Position numbers and translations under genes: made by a program
DNA from: an uncultured Alistipes sp.
GTDB lineage: Bacteria > Bacteroidota > Bacteroidia > Bacteroidales > UBA932
Direction: 5' to 3'
Length of the DNA stretch: 64,000 bases
Assembly: GCA_902388455.1 (NCBI GenBank)
Contig: CABMPD010000011.1
Coordinates: 34,984-98,983, forward strand
Notes under the pieces: generated by a model
Seen by the model: only the letters and a program-made list of their open reading frames with translations
Told to the model about the DNA's origin: nothing
Database searches by the model: none
Shown here: one piece after another, positions 7,662 through 17,762 of the stretch
How the letters are laid out: each line of letters begins with the position of its first letter
How positions within the stretch are numbered: position 1 is the first letter of the stretch

Positions 7662-8798
7662 CTAACGGTGATGATGCGGTCTGGAAGCTCCGGGAGTCCT
7701 GTCGGCCCGGGGTCTCATAGGGAACTGGAAGTTGTTGAGATTGACCGTCAGCTGCACCAGCTGCTGCCATCCCCAGCCGTGACCGTCAAAGTGGTGTACG
7801 GAAGCCGCCTTCAGGCTCAGGAAGTCCTTGAAATCATACCTGTAGGATATCTCAAGGCGGTTGTATATACCGGAGTCAGTACTGTAAAAAAGGGAACCGG
7901 TGTAGAGATCAGAACCATAGGTGACATCAGACAGGCCGGTACGGTAATAGAGCGGCATCAGATTGTCCCCAGCATAGACGGTATTGTGGACTCCGAAGCC
8001 GAAATACTCAAAACCGGCCTCGGCCTGGAAGCCGCCTGGAGTGACGTAACCCTCGTTGCGTATCCGGTCATTCTGGAAAGTCTGTATCCAGCCCACCCGC
8101 AGGCTGAGCGACATCCGGCCGGGCAGATACTCCGTAAGATCCGAGACGAGATGGGGATACACCCACACGTTGTCCACCACGCCTCCGACCGTTGCGCTGC
8201 CGGCATAGTGCATCATCTTGAATGTATATGCGAAACTCAGCCATGACGCTCCGGCCTGACCGTAAGAGTAGACTTCGAACCGTTCCCTGGTATCCCGGTC
8301 GTGACAGCCTACCCAGTCCACAACTCCCTCAATCCGCCACCATCTGCGGGTATAGCTCAGAAGGGCTCCGCCTATGTTGGTGTCGAAGAAATACCGGTCG
8401 TCATAGAAAGCCGCAGGATAATGTCCCGTGACCCGGCTGCGCGGGAAAGCCCCGGCATTGACCCTGAAATACCTGCCGTCGTACTGGTAGTACAGCAGCG
8501 TCTCAAGGCTCAGTTCCGGGGACGTCCTGCCGAAATATTTGGCTGCGTCCACCCCGGCGTACAGGGCATGTCCCTCGCCGAATCCGAGTCCTACCTTGGG
8601 AGACAGCACGGCCCCGAAGATAGTTTCCGAAGGAGAGATGTCCAGCGAGGCATATTCCCTGTTGTCAAATCCGAACTTGAAATCCACATCCCACAGCAGC
8701 TGCTGGGCCGACAAGGGACGGCATATACCCATAAGGGCGGGTAGCAGGACCAGGACGGCGGCAGTCCGGGAAAATGTAAGGCAGGCAGGTCTGCTCAT
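7662..8798 (-). CDS. Predicted outer-membrane beta-barrel protein
   Basis: A 378-residue protein I do not recognise by family. It starts with a signal peptide (basic MSRPACLTFSR, a hydrophobic core, then cleavage after LSAQ). The mature part alternates aromatic and polar residues in many short strands (for example YFRVNAGAFPRSR, LSLRVGWIQTF, NRLEISYRYDF), as in a transmembrane barrel. The barrel appears to end at LTVNLNNFQF, after which a short basic, His-rich tail follows. It begins three bases from the S9 peptidase stop, so the two are co-transcribed. A porin-like or DUF-type barrel protein is the likely class. Confidence 0.7.
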   Translation of the reverse strand: MSRPACLTFSRTAAVLVLLPALMGICRPLSAQQLLWDVDFKFGFDNREYASLDISPSETIFGAVLSPKVGLGFGEGHALYAGVDAAKYFGRTSPELSLETLLYYQYDGRYFRVNAGAFPRSRVTGHYPAAFYDDRYFFDTNIGGALLSYTRRWWRIEGVVDWVGCHDRDTRERFEVYSYGQAGASWLSFAYTFKMMHYAGSATVGGVVDNVWVYPHLVSDLTEYLPGRMSLSLRVGWIQTFQNDRIRNEGYVTPGGFQAEAGFEYFGFGVHNTVYAGDNLMPLYYRTGLSDVTYGSDLYTGSLFYSTDSGIYNRLEISYRYDFKDFLSLKAASVHHFDGHGWGWQQLVQLTVNLNNFQFPMRPRADRTPGASRPHHHR

Positions 8799-8800
8799 GA

Positions 8801-10882
8801 TTATTTCTCAATTATATTCTCGTAGAAGAACCCGAACACCCTGCGGGTAACATAATCGTCACCCAGGTTGTGTGTATAACCGGGAAGATAGAGCTGCTCA
8901 AAATCCTTGCCGGCCCTGACGAGGGCATTGACCACCTGCAGGGTCGAGGCCGGATCAACATTATCGTCCAGCTCGCCGTTGATCAGCAGCAGGTCACCCT
9001 GAAGCCTCCAGGCATTGTCCACATTGGAGTTCTCGGAGTACCAGGGTCCGATGGGATATCCCATCCACTGCTCGTTCCACCATATCTTGTCCATACGGTT
9101 GTCGTGGCAGCCGCAGAGGGCCACGCCGACCTTGTAGAACTCGGGATAGAACAGCAGGGCCGCGAGGGTGCTCTGACCGCCGGCCGAGTAGCCGTACACT
9201 CCGACGTTGGAGATATCCATGTGCCTGTATTTCCTGGCCGCAGCCTGCATCCAGAGGATACGGTCGGGATAGCCGGAGTCACGGAGATTGCGCCAGGCCA
9301 CATCCTGGAAGGACTTGCTGCGGTTGTCGGTGCCCATACCGTCGATGGTCACTACGATGAAGCCCATCTCCACGAGCTTCGAGAATCTCAGATAGGCGTA
9401 GAAATCCTTGAGCACGAAGGAGTCGTGGGGACCGGCGTAGATGTACTCCACTACGGGGTATTTCTTCTTGGGATTGAAGTTGGAGGGACGGAAAATAGTG
9501 CCCCAGATATCGGTCTCGCCGTCGCGTCCCTTGGCCACGAACACCTCGGGCATGGTCCAGCCGGTGGCCAGCAGGGCGGATATGTCGGCCTTCTGCAGCT
9601 CCATCAGGGTATTGCCATCGATATCGCGGAGCACGGATACGGGAGCCATATCCGGCCTGGAATACACATCGGTGAAGATGGTACGGTCCGGATTGAAAGT
9701 AATGACATGATTGGCCGCCTCAGGCGTCAGGTCAGTAATCTCCAGTGTCTCCAGGTCTAGACGCATCAGATGTCTGTTGTAAGGATCCTCACCTGCCGGC
9801 GTGCCGCCCTTCTCATCTATGGCGTTCATGCCGTTGGCAGCTAAAAGGACATATCCCTCCTCCTCATTGACATCGTAGATTTCGCGGACATTCCACGCCC
9901 CGGGAGTAAGCAGGACTGTCTCTCCGGTAGTGCCGTTGATCCTGTAGAGATGCCTCCAGTCGTCCCTCTCCGAGACCCAGAGGATGTCACCGCAGCCCAT
10001 ATAATGACGGTAGAGAGTGTTGTAGTACACAAATGTCTCTGTCTTCTCCTCCGCCAGCACCCGTACCGAGGCATCCTCGGCCGAAACGGCCACCAGCTGA
10101 TAGAGCTGATGCCCCCTCCGATTGTACTCAAAGGTAAAATACTTCGAATCCGGGTTCCACTGTCCGAAAAAGAGGTAGTACTGGTCTGCAAATGGCTCCC
10201 TGTCCACCTCGGTCACCGCCCCGGAGGCCACGTCGAAAAGCACCGGCACGGCCTGGGAGAGCCTGTCCCCGGGCTTCGCATAGTTGATCCATCTCAGCTC
10301 CGGCTGTATCCGGTCCTCGGGCGCGGACTCCCTCAGGGGTATCTGTCTTTCCCTGACATATTCCCGTCGCACTGAAGCCAGCTTTCTGGAATCGGGAGAC
10401 CAGTGGATCTCCGCATAATAGTCCTGTTCCGTCCCGTCGAAGCTGAGCTGCCTCTCAGTCCCGCGCACAGGGCTGCCTGAAGGAACATAGGCACGGTCTT
10501 CGGGGACAGTCAGATCCCTGACCCATACATTGAAGTCCCGCAGAAATGCCACATACCGTCCGTCTGGGGAAGTCACGGAGTCGCGGCTGCTCCAGTCCGG
10601 ACGCGGCCTACGTGGAATGGAGGAGAGATATTCCTCATACTCCTGCTGCGTTATCTCCTCTTTCGACGGAGCTGAGGCATCCACAAGGAAATAATGCAGG
10701 CCGTCCGCCTCACGGGTAAGATACACAAACTCGGTGGTATCGGTCCACTGCGGCGTCACGGCACCGCCATAAACCAGATTATTGATATTGGGCAGAGTGT
10801 CCAGCTGCGCATATTTTTCCCTGAAGCCTTCGGATGAAGGGGCTAGTGCCAGAGAAATACATAGGATGGAAAATAAATGCAT
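8801..10882 (-). CDS. S9 family peptidase, dipeptidyl-peptidase IV type
   Basis: A 693-residue protein with a short N-terminal signal-like segment, a DPP-IV beta-propeller (about 40-440) and a C-terminal alpha/beta-hydrolase domain. The catalytic triad is visible: Ser in GVYGYSAGGQSTLA near 565, Asp in LINGELDDNVDP near 645, and His in LPGYTHNLGDDY near 670. Such enzymes release dipeptides, often X-Pro, from peptides in the periplasm or at the cell surface. GYSAGG replaces the GWSYGG of classical DPP-IV, so specificity may differ. It lies 13 bases after the LPP20-like lipoprotein gene and is followed by the barrel-protein gene. Confidence 0.9.
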   Translation of the reverse strand: MHLFSILCISLALAPSSEGFREKYAQLDTLPNINNLVYGGAVTPQWTDTTEFVYLTREADGLHYFLVDASAPSKEEITQQEYEEYLSSIPRRPRPDWSSRDSVTSPDGRYVAFLRDFNVWVRDLTVPEDRAYVPSGSPVRGTERQLSFDGTEQDYYAEIHWSPDSRKLASVRREYVRERQIPLRESAPEDRIQPELRWINYAKPGDRLSQAVPVLFDVASGAVTEVDREPFADQYYLFFGQWNPDSKYFTFEYNRRGHQLYQLVAVSAEDASVRVLAEEKTETFVYYNTLYRHYMGCGDILWVSERDDWRHLYRINGTTGETVLLTPGAWNVREIYDVNEEEGYVLLAANGMNAIDEKGGTPAGEDPYNRHLMRLDLETLEITDLTPEAANHVITFNPDRTIFTDVYSRPDMAPVSVLRDIDGNTLMELQKADISALLATGWTMPEVFVAKGRDGETDIWGTIFRPSNFNPKKKYPVVEYIYAGPHDSFVLKDFYAYLRFSKLVEMGFIVVTIDGMGTDNRSKSFQDVAWRNLRDSGYPDRILWMQAAARKYRHMDISNVGVYGYSAGGQSTLAALLFYPEFYKVGVALCGCHDNRMDKIWWNEQWMGYPIGPWYSENSNVDNAWRLQGDLLLINGELDDNVDPASTLQVVNALVRAGKDFEQLYLPGYTHNLGDDYVTRRVFGFFYENIIEK

Positions 10883-10895
10883 ATTTCAACCAAAT

Positions 10896-11285
10896 TTATC
10901 GTTCTACATCAGCTTCCAGAAGTATCCACACCGTATAATCGTCCGTTGTCCTGTTTTTGAACACCCGGCGGTCCACCTCCGTGACATCGAATACAGGGGT
11001 GTTCACTGTCACGGATGTCCGTACAATACCGTCCTCCCCCGCTTCTGTAAGAGTATCAGCTGGAGATACTTTCCCCGCCAGCACTGTCATGGCATTGATT
11101 CGGGCAATCTCCGCCGCCATGTGCATATCCCTGGATGTGCCGGATCCTTCTGCCCTGACTCTGTTTTCCTCCAGCTTGGGAAGGGTCTCCTCTTCGAATG
11201 GAGAGACATCGGATTTCTGCTGACGGTTCCCGGTGCAGGAGACGGCCAGCAGTACAATCATTGTCAATGTAAAATATCTTCTCAT
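10896..11285 (-). CDS. Small LPP20-like lipoprotein
   Basis: A 129-residue protein with a lipoprotein signal (MRRYFTLTMIVLLAVSC, lipobox Cys at 17). The mature domain has the pattern of LPP20-type lipoproteins: a helix rich in Ala and Arg (MHMAAEIARINAMTVLAGKV) that precedes strands ending in YTVWILLEADV. The function of this domain is unknown; related proteins sit in the outer membrane. It is placed between rmuC and the S9 peptidase with gaps of 5 and 13 bases, in the same transcript. Confidence 0.7.
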   Translation of the reverse strand: MRRYFTLTMIVLLAVSCTGNRQQKSDVSPFEEETLPKLEENRVRAEGSGTSRDMHMAAEIARINAMTVLAGKVSPADTLTEAGEDGIVRTSVTVNTPVFDVTEVDRRVFKNRTTDDYTVWILLEADVER

Positions 11286-11290
11286 AACTG

Positions 11291-12643
11291 TTACTTATAT
11301 TTTTCTTCCGTTTCCGTCTGTTCCGGTTCAGTTCTCTCCCCGTCCTCACTCAGAAGAGCCGAGTGAAATGAGCCTTTGACCTGTATACCCTTCTTCTCCA
11401 GCCTGCGGGCCGTAACCACCACTGAATTTCTCGGTCCGGAAAGGGCCTTCCGGGCATCTTCGAACTTTGCCGCTGCCTTGGCAATCACCCCTCCCACCTC
11501 ATTGAAGGTATTGGCGAAGCGTGTCACCCTCTCCAGGAGTTCTCCCGCCAGGGACATCACTTCCTCAGTGTTTTTCTGCTGCCGCACGCGGACCCAGGTA
11601 TTCTCGATGATCTTAAGCATGGCGAAGAGGTTCGACTCACCGGCAATGATAATTCCGCGGTCGAAGGCCTCGTGCCACTTCTCCCGGAAGTTCTGATAGT
11701 AGAGCTGGAAGGCGCCCTCATTGGGCACGAACATCACCACGTAGTCCAGGGAATCCCGGCCTGTGGAGCGGATGTACCGGCTGTAGCTTTTGGCCGACAA
11801 TTCCTTTACATGAGACTCTACGCTCCTGGAATGAGAGGCCATGGCCATACCGCGGGCCGTTTCGTCCACGGCATTGACATATGCGATATATCCTTCCAGA
11901 GACACCTTGGAGTCGATTACCACCGCCTTGTTCTCCGGCAGGTAGAGCACCACATCGGGGATGAGTCTCCGCCCGCCGTCATCGGATAGTACCGCATTGC
12001 CGTCCACATCCTTTATCGTCTCCTGCTTGACATAATCCTCGCCCTCCCGCAGGCCCATGCCCTCCAGGAGATTGAGAAGGACCACCTCGCCCCAGTTGCC
12101 CACAGCCTTGTTGTTGGAACGGAGGGCTGTGGCCAGATTGTCCGCCTGCCTGCCCACCGCCGCCGTCTGCTCCATCATGGAGCGGATCTGCTGCTCGAGG
12201 GTGGCGGTGTTCTTCAGGGATTTCTCCCTGGAGTCCTCCACGGCACGGCGGAACTCCTCCATCTTCTTGCCCAGGGGGTCGAGGATATTCTTGATCTGCT
12301 CTGAATTGGCAGCCGAAAGGTCCCCGGATTTCTCCTTTAGAATCGACGAGGCTGACTCCTTGAATGTCAGCACCATCTTCTGGAGTTTCTCGTCGTACTC
12401 GCGGCGCAGGGTCTCTGCCTCCGCCTTGCGGGACTCCTTCTGCTCTTCCAGGCTCTTCTCCAACATTTCAGCCCTGGCCTGAGCCACTTTCAGGTCTGCC
12501 CCGGCGACATTCAGCTGTTCCTGGAGAGCCTGAGACTCCTTCCTGGCCTGAGCTGCTTCCTTGCTGCGGGCAGAGGCCTGGATTATCCAGGCCCCCGCCG
12601 CTCCTATTAACAGTCCTATGACCGCTGACAGAACCCAGAGCAT
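11291..12643 (-). CDS. rmuC: DNA recombination protein RmuC
   Basis: A 450-residue RmuC. A single N-terminal membrane helix (about residues 2-22) is followed by a long coiled coil (about 25-190), then the RmuC core with GNWGEVVLLNLLE, VVIDSKVSLEGY and FVPNEGAFQ. RmuC limits inversions between short inverted repeats in E. coli; the fold is related to restriction-type nucleases, with the Asp-x-Lys of VIDSKV as the candidate active-site pair. It lies 15 bases after glnS. Confidence 0.93.
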   Translation of the reverse strand: MLWVLSAVIGLLIGAAGAWIIQASARSKEAAQARKESQALQEQLNVAGADLKVAQARAEMLEKSLEEQKESRKAEAETLRREYDEKLQKMVLTFKESASSILKEKSGDLSAANSEQIKNILDPLGKKMEEFRRAVEDSREKSLKNTATLEQQIRSMMEQTAAVGRQADNLATALRSNNKAVGNWGEVVLLNLLEGMGLREGEDYVKQETIKDVDGNAVLSDDGGRRLIPDVVLYLPENKAVVIDSKVSLEGYIAYVNAVDETARGMAMASHSRSVESHVKELSAKSYSRYIRSTGRDSLDYVVMFVPNEGAFQLYYQNFREKWHEAFDRGIIIAGESNLFAMLKIIENTWVRVRQQKNTEEVMSLAGELLERVTRFANTFNEVGGVIAKAAAKFEDARKALSGPRNSVVVTARRLEKKGIQVKGSFHSALLSEDGERTEPEQTETEEKYK

Positions 12644-12658
12644 ACCTTCCCTATTGGC

Positions 12659-14368
12659 TTAGAAACTGCTCTTGAGTCCGGTAGCGCGGTTGAATACCGG
12701 CAGCTCCGGTGTAGAGTCCTTGTCCTTGATGTAGTAGCCGTTGCGCTCGAACTGCACGGCGATGCCGGATGCGTCCTCCAACAGTCCGGGCTCGGCGAGA
12801 GCGTCCACCTCCTTGAGGGAGTCGGGGTTCAGATATGCCTTGTAGTCCTTGCCCTCGGGGATGCCGCTCATGTCGGCCTCGGTGAAGAGCCGGTCATAGA
12901 GTCTCAGGCGGACCTTCTCGCACTGAGTGGCGTTGACCCAGTGGATGGTGCCCTTGACGGAGCGCCAGGTGCCGCTGCCGGGTTTGGTAGTCGGATCGTA
13001 GGTGCAGCGGATCTCGGCGATATTGCCCTCGGCATCCTTGACCACCTCCTCGCACTTGACGATGTAGGAATATTTCAGGCGCACCTCTCCGCCCGGACGC
13101 AGACGGAAGAACTTCTTGGGAGGCTCTTCCATGAAGTCGGCCCGCTCGATGTAGAGCTCGCGGCCGAAGAGGATGGTCCTCTGCCCTGCCTCAGGGTCCT
13201 CGGGATTCTTAGGTGCGGTGCAGTATTCGGTACGGCCGGTCTCGACCTCGGTGGCCGCGCTGCACTCGCCGTCGTTCCAGTTGGTGATGACCAGCTTGAC
13301 TGGGTCGGTGACCACCATATAGCGGTTGGAGCGCTTGTTCAGGTCCTCGCGCAGGCACCATTCCAGGAGCGAAAGGTCGATGAGGTTGTCCCTCTTGGCC
13401 ACTCCCACCTTCTCGGCGAAGTTGCGGATGCTCTCGGGAGTATAGCCCCTGCGGCGGATACCGCAGATGGTCGGCATGCGGGGGTCGTCCCAGCCGCTGA
13501 CAAAGCCGTTGCGCACCAGCTCCAGGAGCTTGCGCTTGCTCATGACGGTATAGGTGAGGTTCAGGCGGGCAAATTCATACTGATGCGAGGGGAAGATGCC
13601 CAGCTGCTCGATGAACCAGTCGTAGAGCGGACGGTGTACATCGAACTCTAAGGTACAGATTGAGTGGGTTATATGCTCTATCGAGTCGCACTGTCCGTGG
13701 GCATAGTCGTACATCGGGTAGATGCACCATTTGTCGCCTGTGCGGTGGTGCGAGGCGTGGATGATACGGTACATCAGGGGGTCGCGGAACATCATGTTCG
13801 GATGGGCCATGTCTATCTTGGCCCTGAGCACCTTGCTGCCGTCGGGGAACTCACCGTTCTTCATCCGCTCGAACAGGTCCAGGTTCTCCTCCACACTGCG
13901 GTTCCTCCAGGGGCTGTCCACACCGGGCTGCTGGACGGTGCCTCTGTTCTGGCGTATCTCCTCCTGAGTCTGGTCGTCCACGTATGCTAAGCCCTTCTTG
14001 ATAAGCTCCACAGCCCAGTCATAGAGCTGCTGGAAATAGTCGGAGGCATAATACTCACCGGCCCAGTTGAAGCCCAGCCATCTGATGTCCTCCTTGATGG
14101 AGTCCACATACTCTGTGTCCTCCTTCACGGGGTTGGTGTCGTCGAAGCGGAGATTGGTCTTGCCGCCGTACTTCTGGGCCAGGCCGAAATTGAGGCAGAT
14201 GCTCTTGGCATGGCCGATATGCAGATAACCGTTCGGTTCCGGCGGAAACCGGGTCATCACCGACTCCACCCTGCCCGAAGCCAGGTCATTCTCAATAATC
14301 TCTTCAAGGAAATTCTTCTGCACGGTCTCTTCCGCCGCGCTCTGCTGCTGTCTGTTTACGTCTTCCAT
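12659..14368 (-). CDS. glnS: Glutaminyl-tRNA synthetase
   Basis: A 569-residue class I aminoacyl-tRNA synthetase that charges tRNA-Gln directly. The HIGH motif is in RFPPEPNGYLHIGHAKS, the KMSKS-type loop is YTVMSKRKLLELV, and the C-terminal anticodon-binding beta-barrels follow (FMEEPPKKFFRLRPGGEV). Start 14368 (MEDVNRQQ) is chosen because the promoter at 14393-14400 overlaps the first codon of the longer frame. Direct charging implies this cell need not use GatCAB for tRNA-Gln. It leads the run down to the HD/glycosylase gene. Confidence 0.97.
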   Translation of the reverse strand: MEDVNRQQQSAAEETVQKNFLEEIIENDLASGRVESVMTRFPPEPNGYLHIGHAKSICLNFGLAQKYGGKTNLRFDDTNPVKEDTEYVDSIKEDIRWLGFNWAGEYYASDYFQQLYDWAVELIKKGLAYVDDQTQEEIRQNRGTVQQPGVDSPWRNRSVEENLDLFERMKNGEFPDGSKVLRAKIDMAHPNMMFRDPLMYRIIHASHHRTGDKWCIYPMYDYAHGQCDSIEHITHSICTLEFDVHRPLYDWFIEQLGIFPSHQYEFARLNLTYTVMSKRKLLELVRNGFVSGWDDPRMPTICGIRRRGYTPESIRNFAEKVGVAKRDNLIDLSLLEWCLREDLNKRSNRYMVVTDPVKLVITNWNDGECSAATEVETGRTEYCTAPKNPEDPEAGQRTILFGRELYIERADFMEEPPKKFFRLRPGGEVRLKYSYIVKCEEVVKDAEGNIAEIRCTYDPTTKPGSGTWRSVKGTIHWVNATQCEKVRLRLYDRLFTEADMSGIPEGKDYKAYLNPDSLKEVDALAEPGLLEDASGIAVQFERNGYYIKDKDSTPELPVFNRATGLKSSF

Positions 14369-14392
14369 CGGACTTAAATTTTTACCAAGCGA

Positions 14393-14400
14393 CAAAGATA
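14393..14400 (-). promoter_or_regulatory. -7 box TATCTTTG, glnS promoter
   Basis: On the minus strand this reads TATCTTTG, with a start site expected near 14387 and a leader of about 20 bases. It directly abuts the terminator of the upstream tricorn-like gene, cleanly separating two transcripts. Confidence 0.65.
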
Positions 14401-14401
14401 C

Positions 14402-14434
14402 AAAAAGCCCCGGATATTCGCGACATCCGGGGCT
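14402..14434 (-). terminator. Intrinsic terminator after the tricorn-like gene
   Basis: A perfect 10-bp stem (14406-14415 with 14425-14434, AGCCCCGGAT and its complement) with a 9-base loop. On the minus strand it is followed by TTTTTG, the pattern of a Rho-independent terminator. It lies 26 bases after the stop at 14460. Confidence 0.85.
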
Positions 14435-14459
14435 ATAAATTCTATAGTGGAAAGCCTAT

Positions 14460-17400
14460 CTATCTTACGGGATCAGCGGGCACTCCGGGCAGGGGCTTCC
14501 AGTTCTGGAGCTCCTGAAGGAGAACTTCGACGGCCTTGTTGAGCTGGGCATCGTTGCCGAGGTAGTCCTCGAAGGGATTGAGGTCGCACTCGATGTCGGG
14601 ATCCACGCCGTGGTTCTCGATGATCCAGTCACCGTCGGTGGAGTACGAGGTGAAGAACGGGGTACGGACATCCTGACCGTCGAGATAGGGTCTCGAGCCG
14701 GAGATGCCGACGATACCGCCCCAGGTCCTCATACCGATGAGCTTGCCTATGCCGAGCTGACGGAATCCATAAGGGAAGAGATCTCCGTCCGAAGAGGAAT
14801 ACTTGTCGATAAGGCAGACCTTCGGTCCGTAGTGAGCTGCATCCGGCACAGTGCCCGGTCTCTCACCGCCGTTGCGGGCCATGGTCATGCGGTATACCTC
14901 CCTCTGGAGACGCTCCAAGATCATCGGAGAAACGTTTCCACCGCCATTCATACGGTCATCGATAATCAGGGCCTTCTTGTCCAGCTGCGAATAGAACAGG
15001 CGGGTAAACTCGTCCAGTCCTGCCACGCTCATGTCCGGGATATGTATATAGCCGATCTGGCCGTCCGAGGCCTCCTCGACCTTCCGGATGTTGTTCTGCA
15101 CCCAGTCATAGTAGGCCAGCTGTGTCTCGTCACCTATAGGGTCCACATAGATGGTGCGGGCGCCTTCCTCTGAGGGCACGGTGTTGACTTTCAAAGCAGT
15201 CGTAACACCGACACGACCTACCAGCGCCTCGTATATGGTGCCGAGCTCAGATGCAGGTATCTCATTGACAGCAAGTATGTAGTCGCCCTCATTCACTCCG
15301 AGACCAGGCTCACCCAGAGGCGAACGGCGCTCATCGCCCCATGTCACCCCGCGGTACAGTTTATTGATACGGAAGTATCCGGTATCATCCTTGGCGATAC
15401 GTGCCCCGAGCAGGCCGACGGGCAGTGACTCAGCCGCCGGGCCTTCTCCGGTAGTCACATAGCAGTGTCCGGTATTAAGCTCTGATATCATCTCACCGAT
15501 AAGGTAGGTCAGATCATGACGGTACTGCACGTAGGGCAGAAGGGCGGCATACTTGTCATGGATTGCATCCCAGTCGCGGCCGACCATATTCTCCACATAG
15601 AAATAGTCACGGTACACTCTCCACGTCTCGTCGTATATCTGCTTCCACTCCTTGTGATAATCCACAGTAAGCCGGATATCACTCATAGGCACGGGTTTAT
15701 CGGTTCTGTAGCCGGAAGTGGACACCACATAATACTTACCCTTGTCGGAGACCAGGGCACGGCTGTGGTCGGGAGTGATGGCCAGCACACCGTACTTGGT
15801 CACGTCAGTAGTCTTCATATCGCCAAGCGACAGTTTTTTGATTCCTTCAGAAGAGCGGTAATACAAAGCACCGTCCCAAGCCGCCATCGGACGGGCATAT
15901 CCGCCCTCCACCGGCAATGCGACAGCTCTCTCCACGATACCGTCGAAATCTATCTTCACTGGCTCCACCGCAGGTGCTTCCTTGGCAGCGCCCTTCCTGC
16001 CTTTCCTGGGAGCAGACTGTTCCTCCTCTTCTGCCGGCGAGGCCGGTGTGTACTCATCCCCCTTAATCAATGTAGGATCCTCCGCGTCCTTGGTCAGCGG
16101 CAGGGCGAAGAGATAGCTGCCGAGAGAATAGGCGGCATTCCATTCTACCGAGGAATAGATGGCGCGGAGTTCCCTGGCCGATGTGAAGAAGAGGTACTTG
16201 CCGTCCTCGGAGAACAGAGGAGATGAGGAATTGTACCAGGAAGATGTTACGGGAGTACTCTCCCCGGTTGCAAGATTCATCAGATAGATGACGGACGCTC
16301 CGGATTCTGTGGATGTACCGTATGCCAGCCATCCTCCGTCCCGGGAGAAATCGAAACCGCGGACTCCGCCCCAGCGGCCCTGGAAGACGGTCTTCAGCTC
16401 TTTGGTGTCAATGTCCACGGAAAGAAGCTGATTCTTCTCTGTGGTAAAATAAAGTTTTCTGGAATCGGGGGTCCAGGTCAGGGATGAGGGATATCCGTTC
16501 TCGAAGGATGTCAGGCAGATTCTGCCCTGGGGGTCATCGTAGGGCATCACATACACCTGGTACTCGCCGCTTTCGTCTGACAGCCATGCGATCCACTGTC
16601 CGTCAGGAGACCATACTGCATCACGGTCGTGAGCGCCAGGAGTACGGGTAAAGTTGTACACAGCTCCCTCCGTCGCCGGAACAGAAAATACATCTCCGCG
16701 GAATGTGGTCAGCACCCTGCTGCCGTCGGGAGAGAGAGAGAAGGACGAGCGGCGGCCGCGGCCCTCCCAGCTCATGATCCTGTCACGTGCCAGGATACCC
16801 TCTGCATTGAGATAGACGGGCACCTTGGAGCAGCTGCCGTCCTTTACGGAATATTTGTAGATATAGCCTCCGTTCTCAAAGACGATCCAGTCCTGGGAAA
16901 AGGAGGGGAACTTGCAGTCATACTCGGTGAAGTCGGTCACCTTCTCCGTCTCTTTGGTAGCAGTGTCATAGCAGAAGAGGTTCATGATCTGATCGCGGTC
17001 GGAGAGGAAGTAGATCTTGTCCCCTATCCACATCGGGAAGATGTCCTGGGCGTCGTTGTCAGTGATGTTCTCAAGTTCGGTAGTGCCCACTGTGTTTATC
17101 CAGATATCGTCGGCCTGACCTCCGCGGTAATATTTCCAGGTACGGAACTCACGGTACATGCGGTTCAGGGCCAACTTGGAGCCGTCGGGAGAATAGGAGC
17201 AGAAGCTGCCCTCGGTAGTGGGAATCTGAACCGGCTCGCCGCCCTCTGCAGGCACTGTGAAGAGCAGTCCGCGGAGAGAGGAGAAGGCATACCAGCGGGT
17301 ACGGTAGATGATGCTCTTGCCGTCCGGGGTCCAGCCCATGACGATGTTGTTGGGGCCCACGCGGTCACCGATATTGTCGCGGACTACAGAGGATGAATAG

Positions 17401-17714
17401 GTAACTCTGTGGGGAACACCGCCTTCGGCAGGAATGGTATATACCTCGGTGTTGCCGTCATACTGGGCGGTAAAGGCGATGGTTCTGCCGTCCGGAGAAA
17501 ATCTGGAAAAGATTTCGAATCCTTCGCCGGATGTCAGCCTGGTAGCCTCGCCTCCGTCGATGGACACAGTGTACAGATCACCGGCATAGGTGAAAGCTAT
17601 CCTGTCACCTCCCACTGAGGGAAAGCGCAGCAGGCGGGCCTCCTCACGGTCCGTTCCGGCCATGGCCAGGACGGGAATGAGGGCCAGCATTGCAGTGATG
17701 GCAAAGCGTCTCAT
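14460..17714 (-). CDS. Tricorn-like S41 peptidase with beta-propellers and PDZ
   Basis: A 1084-residue secreted protein with a signal peptide (MRRFAITAMLALIPVLAMAG). Two WD40-like propellers occupy about residues 25-640, with repeated PDG and SPDG turns. A PDZ domain (about 760-850, PLGEPGLGVNEGDYILAVNE) and a C-terminal S41 core follow, holding DRMNGGGNVSP and the nucleophile segment DKYSSSDGDLFP near 970. This is the tricorn protease architecture, which trims oligopeptides. An acidic, basic low-complexity linker (PAEEEEQSAPRKGRKGAAKE) lies near 570. Location is most likely periplasmic. It ends the nusB run at a strong terminator. Confidence 0.9.
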   Translation of the reverse strand: MRRFAITAMLALIPVLAMAGTDREEARLLRFPSVGGDRIAFTYAGDLYTVSIDGGEATRLTSGEGFEIFSRFSPDGRTIAFTAQYDGNTEVYTIPAEGGVPHRVTYSSSVVRDNIGDRVGPNNIVMGWTPDGKSIIYRTRWYAFSSLRGLLFTVPAEGGEPVQIPTTEGSFCSYSPDGSKLALNRMYREFRTWKYYRGGQADDIWINTVGTTELENITDNDAQDIFPMWIGDKIYFLSDRDQIMNLFCYDTATKETEKVTDFTEYDCKFPSFSQDWIVFENGGYIYKYSVKDGSCSKVPVYLNAEGILARDRIMSWEGRGRRSSFSLSPDGSRVLTTFRGDVFSVPATEGAVYNFTRTPGAHDRDAVWSPDGQWIAWLSDESGEYQVYVMPYDDPQGRICLTSFENGYPSSLTWTPDSRKLYFTTEKNQLLSVDIDTKELKTVFQGRWGGVRGFDFSRDGGWLAYGTSTESGASVIYLMNLATGESTPVTSSWYNSSSPLFSEDGKYLFFTSARELRAIYSSVEWNAAYSLGSYLFALPLTKDAEDPTLIKGDEYTPASPAEEEEQSAPRKGRKGAAKEAPAVEPVKIDFDGIVERAVALPVEGGYARPMAAWDGALYYRSSEGIKKLSLGDMKTTDVTKYGVLAITPDHSRALVSDKGKYYVVSTSGYRTDKPVPMSDIRLTVDYHKEWKQIYDETWRVYRDYFYVENMVGRDWDAIHDKYAALLPYVQYRHDLTYLIGEMISELNTGHCYVTTGEGPAAESLPVGLLGARIAKDDTGYFRINKLYRGVTWGDERRSPLGEPGLGVNEGDYILAVNEIPASELGTIYEALVGRVGVTTALKVNTVPSEEGARTIYVDPIGDETQLAYYDWVQNNIRKVEEASDGQIGYIHIPDMSVAGLDEFTRLFYSQLDKKALIIDDRMNGGGNVSPMILERLQREVYRMTMARNGGERPGTVPDAAHYGPKVCLIDKYSSSDGDLFPYGFRQLGIGKLIGMRTWGGIVGISGSRPYLDGQDVRTPFFTSYSTDGDWIIENHGVDPDIECDLNPFEDYLGNDAQLNKAVEVLLQELQNWKPLPGVPADPVR

Positions 17715-17762
17715 AACAAGATTAATATTAAGTAGTTAGTGTTTATTGATTGGTTGAGTATC